Shown: positions 53,900 through 64,000 of the stretch, in pieces
Numbering within the stretch: position 1 is the stretch's first letter
Layout of the letters: every line of letters starts with the position of its first letter
NCBI GenBank assembly: GCA_964035545.1
Contig: OZ037771.1
Location: forward strand, 11,731,980 to 11,795,979
Source of the DNA: Bugula neritina
Taxonomy: Eukaryota > Bryozoa > Gymnolaemata > Cheilostomatida > Bugulidae
Direction of reading: 5' to 3'
Length of the DNA: 64,000 nucleotides
Program-made: the position numbers and the translations under genes
The notes under the pieces: generated by a model
The model's database searches: none
What the model saw: the letters and a program-made list of their open reading frames with translations, nothing else
Told to the model about the DNA's origin: nothing

Positions 53900-56430
53900 A
53901 TAATTAGACTCAAAAGTGTCATGGTACAAAATCAACTGATGGTAGCTTGGCTGTCAAATGCATATCTATCAACAAGTTATATAAAATGATCATGGTCAAA
54001 TATACAGCACAAGACAAGAGTAAAGATTTAGACACAATAAAATTTTAATTCTAGGGAAGCAGTTCTTTGAAAATTGGAGAAAAAAGAGGTTCTGGTATAT
54101 TATATTTTTTCGCCTATTTTGTTTACTAAATATTTTCTGCGGAATCGTTATACTGGCCATTTTTAGCTCATATGCAGTGACTTGAACTTTTACAGTCGTA
54201 CTAAGCAGCGGGGTTTGATAATTTGTCATTAGTCCCACAATATTGGAAATAGTTATAATTTTGCAGTGTTTGGTTCTTGTTGTTGTTATTCTCTTCAGAA
54301 TCATTTACAGCGCATACAAATAATTGTGTGCCAATGTACTATGTATAGAGCAGCTTGCGGCTGCGCATATTATGCTTGAAACCATTTTATCACTCTATCT
54401 GAAAGATTTACAGAAATAACTTTGTGTTATAATTTCACATTCTATTCTCCTTGTCAAAAATACAAAATCCTGAAGTTGGCATCACACTCCTGGTAATCAG
54501 TAAAAAGGCTAAAGTCTGTGTTGGTCTCTTCAGGAGTTGAGTCTTTTCAGGCATTCTAAAAACTAGCTATACACCCTTGAAATCATATTATGGCTTTCCT
54601 TTCAAAACCAATAAATGTTTTTCTAACTTCAGTATTTTATAAATAGCGAAAAGTATATTTAAAAATGTTGAAAAGATTTGGAATTTACATAGTAACAATA
54701 ATATGCTGACAATAGGTTGGTTATCACAACAGTCTAGATTTTACTGTTCTATGCTGTAGTTGCAATGCTTCAAATTGTAATATAGAAAATGCAACTCACA
54801 AAAGAACAGCTTGCAATCTTTTGTGCAGCAAATTTTATTTTTAGCACGTTGCTATGGAATAACAAAGAATCTCTAAAAATGCGACTTGAAATCGTTATTA
54901 CACTGGCTAAAGCAGTCCAAACATTCCTTATTTAAATTTATTTAAATCTGCAGGCCGCAGAACGATTGCCTAGTATACATTATGTCTGCAGCCAATTATT
55001 TCATACATAATGTCATAATTTGATCAATAATGCTGGTTGTCATGTCTGGAGAGATTCTGTCTACTGGCGAATACAACTGCACAGAGATCTAAAATATCAT
55101 ATTTTATCATTGTGCTCTTTGATCATAGATCATGTATGACATTTTGATCAATGATGGCTGGTAAGTATGGTACTGCATAATTTATTTCCATATTGATGTG
55201 ATGGAAATAAATTATTTAAATACGTTAGAAGTTGACTGGAACTCGGCACCTTCGCCATAAAAAATTATTAACATAGAAATGATGCGTAAGTTTTTTGAGA
55301 ATTAATGGTCTGCTGTCACTTATATTGTCATAAGTTAGGCACTGTGACTTTTACTCTATAGACATTGCTACTTATTAACTTTTGAGGTTGCAAAATACAG
55401 GAAAAATATCTGTTAGGTCCATTCAGTGTAAAAATATTCATTATTTTTAACTTTTTGAAAATCGCTGCTTCTATCAGCTATTTCTGGCATGTGGAGTACC
55501 TGCTTGAGATTTATAGCAACAAGCATCACTGTTTTATGCTCAACATACACATATGTAGAAACTTATTTATACACTCTACCGACTGACTCATCAAAAAATT
55601 AAAGCATTAAATAGTTAATAAAACTATAAAACCAAGCTAAACAGAAAACTGCACCTTAGCATGCAAGTGATCCTCGTGAGGTCAATACATATATCATTTT
55701 ATTCTTTCAAGTCAAACGTATTAAATTATCAGCTGATTGGCATTGACAGGTGCTGATTTGTAGAAGAAATCAAACTGTGTTTGAAGCTCCAGGATTCAGA
55801 TATTATATTTATTATCCTAACAACCAGTTATACACCCTGGCAACCAGACCGTGGCTTGGCTCACTAAATCAGAATTTCTTCCATGCTGTCCAACTGTTTT
55901 AAGCATATTTTTGACAACAGTAATGAAAGTTGTTTCTTTGCCAAATTATTCAAAAGTATCTTTTTTATGCTTTAGAGTTAATATTTTTTTGCCTGACACC
56001 GCAAATCATTTATCACATTATTCATTGCATGGCTTTAGAATACAGTTTTCTGGTTTACATTAGTGATCGCTAATCACTGATCAGAAACTGTTTATTTTTA
56101 TTAGAATTTTATGGATTTTGTAAAGTTGTTGTATGTAAGAAATCTTTGTAATAATTGGCTGTATGATATATCCTGATGTAGTGTTGCAAAACACATAGCA
56201 CTGTAATTTTTTTGCTGCACAACAGCAATAGAATGTTTATGCTAAATCAGCAACCGCCACTTCATCCTACACTGCATTGCAAAAAGTATTATGTAGCCAA
56301 GTACACAGCATTATGTCAGTAAATGCAAAACTATCTTGTCTGCTATAAACATTGTTTTGAAAACATTTTGTCACATTGAAAGACATTTATAGCACTTTTG
56401 GTTTATTGTTAGGAGAGTTTGTCAGCCTAA
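53900..56430. other. AT-rich stretch without supported genes
   Basis: No convincing exon on either strand. Frames at 53996-54304 (minus) and 55851-56063 (plus) have no recognisable domain. Confidence 0.4.
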
Positions 56431-56439
56431 AGACTGACA

Positions 56440-56488
56440 TGAGCATTTCCATTTATAATAATGATGATATTATAAATGGGAATGCTTA
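56440..56488. other. 20-bp hairpin upstream of the TSP1 gene
   Basis: TGAGCATTTCCATTTATAAT, 9-base loop, ATTATAAATGGGAATGCTTA: 20 pairs with only G-T wobbles. It lies about 400 bases upstream of the TATA box of the TSP1 gene. The loop is small and there is no lower stem, so a microRNA precursor is unlikely. Confidence 0.5.
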
Positions 56489-56840
56489 TGCAGCAGCATA
56501 CCTAGAAGCCTTGCAGACCAAATCCTGAGGTAAAGTTGTTGTGTCAGATGTCAGATGTGGCTTTTTTAAAATCTCAAATAGTATCATTTGGAATCAAAAC
56601 TCTGTTGGTAAAATTTTGAAATGCTTTAGTGATCTGCAAAGTTTGCTGACACACCAAACACTCTGTGTTAACTAAACACGGTCGCTTAAAACAAATTATA
56701 TTTTTGTAACTGGTTTTTCACTTTTGATATGCAATATCTGCTCATATAATGATTGACTGTTACACACTGGATGTTATTAGACTATTAGGCTATTGAATGG
56801 TCTCCCATGATTGGTGAATCTTCATCAGAAATGCAAAGAC

Positions 56841-56883
56841 TATATAAGTGACAGAAACTTTTATATGAGCTGCCAAACTCAGT
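56841..56883 (+). promoter_or_regulatory. Core promoter of the TSP1 peptide gene
   Basis: TATATAAG lies at 56841-56848 and a TCAGT initiator at 56879-56883, about 25 bases before the start codon. The TATA-initiator gap is a little longer than usual. Confidence 0.55.
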
Positions 56884-56905
56884 TAATTTTGTCATAAGAA
56901 ACAAC

Positions 56906-58760
56906 ATGGGTAAGTTCTCTATAACAATATAAACCATATATTGCACAAGTTGCTCGAAATCATTATCAATAAAATCAAAACGTTATACTTATACTGATTT
57001 TTTTTTAAAGTGGAACATTTAAAACAAGACCTCTGTAAAATAAATTTATTTTGATTTCATCATTGTAGCTGTAACATAATATTTCACATATATGAACTGT
57101 TTGAAAAACTGTTTTACTGTGACAATTCAAATAACTAGGTCAATCACACTGATTTAATCCGACAAGTAAATTTGCAACAATGGTTTTTGGAAATAAAAGG
57201 AAAATTTGCATGTCAACAACTATAAAACAGCAAAAAATGCCAAATTGTTCTGGTTTGATATTGCATTTGGCTATCTAATCATACAGTATAGTTCTATACA
57301 ACGAGTGACATAATAATAATTGCATTTTTAGATTACAAATAAGTTGAATATTGCAACCTATGGGAATGAACATGTTTTGCTCTAGAAAAAACGCTCTGTT
57401 GCCAACAGTTTTTTACTGGTTTTCCATACTGAAACATGCAAGAAACTATTAGTTTACTGTGTTCCAATATTATTTAATGTTGCTTTCTTTTGTTTTAGAT
57501 GGCAGAATAATAATCTTTTTTGGGCTCGTTGCAGTTTTCTGTAAGTTATACTACATTATATTATTTGAAATTTGTTAGTTGAAAGTTATATTGAAATATA
57601 TAGTATTTTTATTTAATCTATGATAATGCATCTTATGCTAGAATTAAACCCTCTAAATTTAGTTTTGATCTATCTGAACCAAAAAGTTTGCTGCTAAATT
57701 TATCATCATATTATATTATATAAAGACTAAAAAAATATATTTCGGCCTCTACAAGTCTTCAAGTTACCAACATGTATTGGTTGAGCTCCCAATAAGAATA
57801 GTCACTTAGTGGCATGTCTCAATAAAATATTTTAATATAAATTGCATAGCACATACTTTCTGTACCAGCGTAAGACCTGCAATGCATTAATTATAATGGT
57901 TAGCAATAATCAAGATATTATGATGAAGCACTTTGAATTCTCGTTTTTGCTTATTTTTAGGTGCACCGTTGGCCAGTGCTTGCCTATGGCTACCAGGAAC
58001 GCACCAAGTTGGTAAGTTTCAATATAATATACATACTAATTGCATAAAAAATATATTCTTTTTCTTATATGCATATAACCTGTATGGTAGGCTTTTCAGA
58101 TAAATAATTTTTCTATTTTGAAAGGCTGGGATATACAATCTTTAGGTTGGGAACTGTAGATAGTTGTGATTCATCTTTCGAACTGCAATTGAATGATGTA
58201 CAAATTGACAGTTCCGATTAATGCAGAGTTTAATAAGCTGAGTGACTACTTTTGCAGTTAAACATGTGCATGTTAGATCTTAGATACTGCCAGGTATAAA
58301 ATTTTGTACCATGGCATAGGATAGCCTTGCTTATAGAAGACTACTTTCACTATTATTATAGTAGGTAAAAAACACTACGAATCCAGAAAGTTTATGAAAG
58401 TTTTGGTGATTTACTTTTTGTTTTTGAACTTAGTGGTTTAAGATGTAAAGGTATTTTCTCTAGAAATTGATGCTACAAAAAGCTGTAAGATAATGCTACA
58501 CCATAGAAAAAAAAGAAGGCAAATATTTTTTCCTGAATTATCATCTTGCAGTTAAGAAAGTGTGGGGCCCGTGGAGAGAGTGGGGAGCTTGTCATGCAAC
58601 ATGTGCTGGTGGAGAACAAAGAAAGTACAGAACCTGCATGGCGAAAACAGCCAATCGCAGTTGCAGTGCACCTAACAACATGTGTCCTGGCAGCAGCTAC
58701 AGGAAACGACGATGCATCCCAGAAAACTGGCTCCATTCTCCACTAAAGCTTCATTGCTGA
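56906..58760 (+). CDS. Small secreted thrombospondin type-1 domain protein, four exons
   Basis: Coding exons 56906-56909, 57499-57540, 57961-58011 and 58552-58760 total 306 bases (101 residues), with all three GT-AG introns in matching phase 1. The first coding exon holds only ATGG. The ATG at the start of exon 2 meets a stop within three codons, so the exon 1 ATG is required. Residues 1-22 are a signal peptide (MDGRIIIFFGLVAVFCAPLASA). The mature part of about 79 residues is one TSP1 module: WGPWREWGACHATC (37-50, W-x2-W-x2-W and CxxxC), GGEQRKYRTC (52-61), then Cys 70, 77 and 87 (KRRC). Two further cysteines, C23 and the C-terminal C101, bracket the domain. A sequon (N67-R-S) is present. 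It has a TATA promoter and a poly(A) signal. Role unknown; secreted single-TSP1 peptides can be defence, matrix or signalling molecules. Confidence 0.9.
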
Positions 58761-58829
58761 CAGTCCTTGTCATGATTTATACTGAATTGTGGCAAACCAG
58801 GAACTTTAAGGCTGGTTTTTTATGAAACA

Positions 58830-58835
58830 AATAAA
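58830..58835 (+). terminator. Poly(A) signal AATAAA of the TSP1 gene
   Basis: AATAAA 70 bases after the stop codon. Confidence 0.75.
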
Positions 58836-59255
58836 TCGTTTCTGTTGCTAAAACACACCTTAAACTTTTGATTTAACGTGTCCAATAATTTCATCAGCAA
58901 TGTTTATGGTTACTCATTGTTTGAATATAAATGTTATTATAATTGCACATTCCTGAAAAAAATTAAATTGATTATAATTTGACTTTTAATTATAACAAAA
59001 CTTCCTTAGCTTTTCTAGAACAGAAAACAGAGATTTAAACACATTGATGTGCAAATAAACCAAATTACTTTATTCTTCACGTTCGTAAAAAGGCGTTACT
59101 TAGCCGCAAAACTTTTCGAACTCAATATACTTTGCGCAACATAGAATACAATCTAACTTGTGCATAAGGAACATTTCATTTATCATCTTTCTCTCATACA
59201 AAGTAATTTAGTGCCTAAGCTAGGTATTGCTGCCACTTTGAAATGATGTGAAGCA

Positions 59256-59453
59256 CTAGAAGCCGCTGCGTAGTCTTTGAACATAAAAATATAAACAGAA
59301 GGTTATGCAGCTCAGCAGATAATCTATTGCCATGGTAAAATGGGCTATGTTAGATAAAACTGTAGGAAGGTTATACACCATTATAGAAGCAACCTGGAGT
59401 GCCAAATAAACATTTAAAATTAGTAAATGAAAGAACTGAATTTCTTGAGACAA
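59256..59453 (-). CDS. Hydrophobic exon-like ORF, two possible membrane segments
   Basis: The minus frame reads FFHLLILNVYLALQVASIMV and then LLSCITFCLYFYVQRLRSGF before its stop. The two hydrophobic stretches and basic tail recall the last helices of a rhodopsin-type receptor. No NPxxY motif, no neighbouring helices and no clean acceptor were found. It may be a receptor exon relic or chance; low confidence. Confidence 0.2.
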   Translation of the reverse strand: MSQEIQFFHLLILNVYLALQVASIMVYNLPTVLSNIAHFTMAIDYLLSCITFCLYFYVQRLRSGF

Positions 59454-59939
59454 TAATTATAATGATGTTGATTTTTTTTATCAACTTGTTTTTTTCCTGC
59501 AGGTTTTAATCCTCATATCCATCTATGGCTGTTTTAGTATATCTCTGACTTATTTCGTATTTGAATATTATTAGCATGTTTACACTTATCATTTTGAGTG
59601 AGGCCTTTCGATGATAATCCTGTAAATTGAAAATGAATAATTAATTATGGGTCAAGTGAAATATACGATAAACATCAAGTTTCTGACTGCATCAAAAAAT
59701 GTTTTTTTTTTCATTAGCTTACATATAAACTACATAGTAGCTACTTTGTGCAATTCTCATTTTTTCTGGCACTCTCACCTTTCATTTCTTGCAATAGGAT
59801 TTTTTTATTTGGTAATATAGTAATGATCTACTGTATCGTGCCTTAGTGATCAAGTATTAGAAATAGTTATAGCACTTAGCAATAAGATCTATATATAGTC
59901 ACCTATAGCTGTGGTTGATATAACTAGCATTAGGTAGGT

Positions 59940-60012
59940 ATAAGCGTAAGGAGGTTTGAGGGGTTGTGGGTTTGAACCTTTCCTGATTTCCTGGTAAGTA
60001 TAAGGATAAATT
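59940..60012 (+). repeat. tRNA-like/SINE-like fragment
   Basis: B-box-like GGGTTTGAACC in a context resembling the other SINE-like fragments. The surrounding 59460-62740 holds no supportable gene. Confidence 0.35.
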
Positions 60013-62748
60013 TGTTTTATACTTAAACATGGTGCTGTCAATATCTGGGTTATCATGACAGTATAAAATCCTCTCTATGTTTGCATTCTGTTTGCCTACT
60101 ATAATATATACACTGCTCTAAAAGGTTGATAAGTATATTTTATATGCTGTTTACTGGTAATCCTGACTTACTTTGTTTTACAAGTAATAGGAGGTGTGTA
60201 TAGAACATAGCGCTGATGCTCTCAGCACATCTCAAAATATAAAGTGAAAAGTCCAACAGTTTATGCATAATATGCATGATTATAAAGTTAGCTACTTTGA
60301 ATTTGCTAAACTAAAACAAATGAACTACCCACACCTACACTGGCAAAAACAGCCTGAATAGTTTTTTCCAGGATTAGAAATCCATAAATCAGCAGTTGAA
60401 AAATATCTCACAGACATCTGGAAGTGAATAAAACTAAAGTAATGCGTTTCACATCAATAATACTTTTCCCAAAGCTTTTATTTAAATACATTTACAGTTA
60501 AAAGGTTTGACAGATGTTTAAAATAAAATAACAAACTTATACAGGCCGTTTTGTTCCAAATTTTTTGCTGGCATCTTGGCCTTTATTATGTTTGCAAAAA
60601 ATTTTGCTGAACATCTACTGAAAATCATATCACAGTAAAATTTTTAGGCAGCAACAATCATCTTTCAATCATCAGATTATGACTTGTAGCCTACAAGTAT
60701 TAGTGCATCAGCAAAATCATGTAGAAAATATTCTATAGCAAAAAACGACCAAAACTACTTATCTTACAAATAAATTATTATTAATTGAACAATTTATCGA
60801 ACTTGCAAATTTATTTTACTATATCATATAGGTGATTTTATGTTAGCCAACTGTATACAATTACTACAACAATACTGATGTCCAAATATGTTTTCATGAA
60901 ATTGCACCATTTTGCTAATAAACTGCAAGATGAAAAAAAACATTTTTAACTGTAACATATTATTTTCTTGCTTCCAACAATAACTGGAAGCTTTGAAAAA
61001 TACCAAAATAGCTTTTTCAGATATGAAAAATTTGCATTCATTGGGTCCAACAAATGCCAACGAATGACTATCATTCCTCTTGTGACAAATGCGGTAGTAG
61101 TGCATAGTTGCTTAGCAACGGTACTTTACCAGTAAAGTCGATACGGTAACTTAATCTCAGTCGTGTGAGAACGAAGTAAAAATTTTGCGTTTATAATTTA
61201 TCAAATATGACAAATTCAATTCTTGACAAATTTTAAACTTATTACTTTAAAAAATGCTGAAATTTTGAAAAAATAATGTTTAACAACATTTAAATTATAA
61301 AAAATAAATAAAAATGGGCCGTAAAACCAAATGCCGTGCTTGTGTTTTCATATCCAAAATCAAACCGATTAACTACTTTTTAGGCGCCTTTCACTACTTG
61401 CTATTTATATTTTTATTAATTGTTTAATAAAAAATTGAAGTATCCCGCTTTTTTCTATTTTTCCCACAAAAGAACTAGTGCTAGGACGTTTTCAGCTGAA
61501 CTAATTTACTATAATTAAAAGCTGGCAGTGACGGCTTTAAGTGAAATACGATTCAGTTGCATTATTTTCAATTTAACCGCATTTTAACTTTTCGCAAGTC
61601 ACTGCTACTTATTCTGCAAATCGACTCAGATGTTTAAAAAAATCTTTGTGTTGAAATGCCATGAAATTTTGAGACACATCTGACATGTAAAGCAAAATTT
61701 TTTCTAGAAGCTTATTTAATTTTCTTCATTATTATTTATTTGTTTTTTTACTAGACTACGAGTTATTCCACTTAATTATGAGCAATGCGACTTGAGCAAC
61801 TTGTTTGCCATCTGAATGATGCCGCGCTTCTTGCTTTTTGAAATAAGCCAATAATGCACGCAATAAGATAAATTTCGTCAGTTGGAATATAGCTTGGTCA
61901 AGTTCTAATAAATTTTTTGAAAGTCGATCGCATGGTGTCAACGAGTGCACCCTGCCTCTGTGAGACCAATCAAATGACACAAATATTGCAATTTTCTTTT
62001 ACATGAACGCACTTGGGTCGATCACGTGACCCAAAATGAATGCAAAACCAATTAGTGTTTTGAGATTGTCCATCTTTGAAGTGGAGTTAAGAAATGTAAC
62101 TCAGGATTGTGCAAATGGATTTTTATTTACAATTGACAGTTTGGAGTCCTACAATGACTAGCAATAATTAAACTGTAATGTTTGCATCCTTTATTTTTAA
62201 ATAATATCTCAAAAGAGCTACACATACATAATATGAGCACGAAACCAGATTATATGAACGGTTAGTTACTCTTCGATGTGTATAAAAGCTAATGTGTCAA
62301 GCGTTTTGAAAGAACTATGCCTATGGCAAATAAGGGATATAGTGTTAAAGTGCAAAATTTTATAAAACAGCTATATAGAAATATAACTATTCCTAATTAC
62401 CATAACCTAGAAATTTCAGTGCGATTCACACCATAAAGCAAAAGAGACAATGTTATCAGCCAGATTTCGTGCAATGTTGACACATGGAAGTCTGCACTGC
62501 TGTAAGATAAATGTGGTGTTTTCTAAATATTGTTTGTTACTCAGCCCAAACCATTTCATTATTTTAAATTTACATCTTTTTTAATTTTCCAACATTCAAA
62601 CATAGTTAAGGAGTTGAAGGCAACTAGCAATAGTCAATTTTAGCTGTTGTATAGATTTTGCATTTCAATTCAAATATATGGTGGTATTACATATTTTAGC
62701 AACAATAGAAACTATATTTTTTATATATATTATACAAATAGAAATATA

Positions 62749-63115
62749 ACTGTAAGTATAAGTATAAGTATATAAGTATAAGTGTAAGTGTAAATGTAAG
62801 TGTAAGTGTAAGTGTAAGTGTAAGTGTAAGTGTAAGTGCAAGTGTAAGTGTAAGTATAAGTATAAGTATAAGTATAAGTATAAGTATAAGTATGAGTGTA
62901 AGTATAAGGATAAGTATAAGTGTAAGTGTAAGGATAAGTGTAAGTAAAAGTATAAGTATAAGTGTAAGTGTAAGTGTAAGTATAAGTATAAGTATAAGTG
63001 TAAGTGTAAGTATAGGTGTAAGTATAAGTATAAGTATAAGTATATAAGTATAAGTGTAAGTGTAAGTATAAGGATAAGTATAAGTATAATTATAAGTGTA
63101 AGTATAAATATGAAT
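62749..63115 (+). repeat. (TAAGTR)n hexanucleotide array, about 365 bp
   Basis: About sixty tandem copies of TAAGTA or TAAGTG with few interruptions (TAAGGA, TATAAG, TATGAG). Read in register GTAAGT, each copy equals the consensus 5' splice site. The two variants come in runs, suggesting block amplification. Confidence 0.95.
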
Positions 63116-63303
63116 ATAAATGTGAACAGAAGTACTAAAATAAATATTATATGAACATGAATATAAGCATGTGTGTGTGTCTATATGTGTGATTTTAATT
63201 ATACATAAACTACATTTTGCAGGTTAATGATGATAGTTTTGTAAGGTCTCATCTAAGTGGGCAAGCTTGAATATGCAACACAGTCAAGACAAAATATATG
63301 TAC

Positions 63304-63446
<143 letters not shown>

Positions 63447-64000
63447 TAACATAATATAATAGCATTCAATATTATACAGTGGCAGTCTGAATCTGGAAAT
63501 GCTTTGCTATAGGTGGTGTTTGGCGGGTTAATGAAGTCATAAATCATTAACCTCATCTATAATATATCATTTGAATTATTTTGTCAGTTATCAATGGTAT
63601 AGATATAGTGCAGGCGGACTAAAAGGTATTGCTGGTTTAGGTGGCATTTGATAAAATTATAATATTAAGCTAACCGCTAATACCCCAGAATGTTTCAGTT
63701 AAATATAATATTATTTAAATTGATGCAGTAATATTGTGACATTCTGCAGTTTGCAAATTAAAACTTATACTTGCAATCACAGCTTATATACATGCATGAT
63801 TGCACAATGCCATTTTAATAAAGCTGTGTCTGTTTGGCTCTGGTAAACACAAAACAAGGTCGATACCCTCAGCTATGGTATGCGCATTGTTAGAAACATT
63901 TGAACAATTTACATCTTATTGATCTTGTAGACAATAAATCATGCTCTTGACTTCCTAATTTGAATATACGTATGTGTTGTACTACTATGTGACTATACCT

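Overview
The window is AT-rich eukaryotic nuclear DNA from a metazoan, most likely a marine invertebrate. The evidence is split genes with GT-AG introns, animal-type extracellular domains (ShKT, thrombospondin type 1), a DGAT2-family acyltransferase, a macrodomain gene, a KDZ-transposase-derived gene, several transposon classes and many 100-130 bp (TA)n arrays. Candidate phyla (lophotrochozoan, for instance bryozoan or mollusc) are inference only. All gene models were built by hand from splice signals and reading-frame phase, without transcript data.

Layout. 1-15.8 kb: a tandem duplication with a unit of about 7-8 kb. Each unit carries a copy of the last coding exon of a DGAT2-like gene, a block with a well-formed CCAAT/TATA/initiator promoter, several kb of diverged satellite, and a conserved 3' block. 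15.5-17.9 kb (minus): the complete five-exon DGAT2/MOGAT-like gene. 17.9-21.2 kb: intergenic DNA with a tRNA-like repeat and a 384-bp MITE with TTA target duplications. 21.2-22.3 kb (plus): 3' exons of a secreted-type gene with two ShKT domains. 24.6-27.9 kb (minus): a seven-exon, 294-residue gene derived from a KDZ transposase, with a 775-bp hAT element (8-bp target duplication) in its last intron. 28-34 kb: AT-rich DNA, a 137-bp tandem duplication, a 2.6-kb element with inverted ends, tRNA-like repeats and one small ORF. 35.2-37.1 kb (minus): a Lys/Glu-rich membrane-anchored gene with frameshifts. 38.9-39.6 kb: a solo LTR nested in an older hAT-like remnant. 39.9-42.2 kb (minus): 3' part of a macrodomain gene. 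42.4-44.3 kb: a degenerate LTR retrotransposon (LTR, tRNA-Leu-type primer site, broken gag, protease). 45.2-49.1 kb: (TA)n arrays, a foldback with perfect 89-bp arms, and a non-LTR retrotransposon (minus). 50.4-51.45 kb: a 1.06-kb palindromic element. 56.8-58.8 kb (plus): a complete four-exon gene for a 101-residue secreted TSP1 protein with promoter and poly(A) signal. 62.7-63.4 kb: a (TAAGTR)n array and another long (TA)n.

The genes are unrelated single-copy or repeat-derived loci; no operon logic applies. The most notable items are the triplicated acyltransferase terminal exon inside a promoter-bearing satellite array, the truncated KDZ-derived gene, and the compact TSP1 peptide gene.
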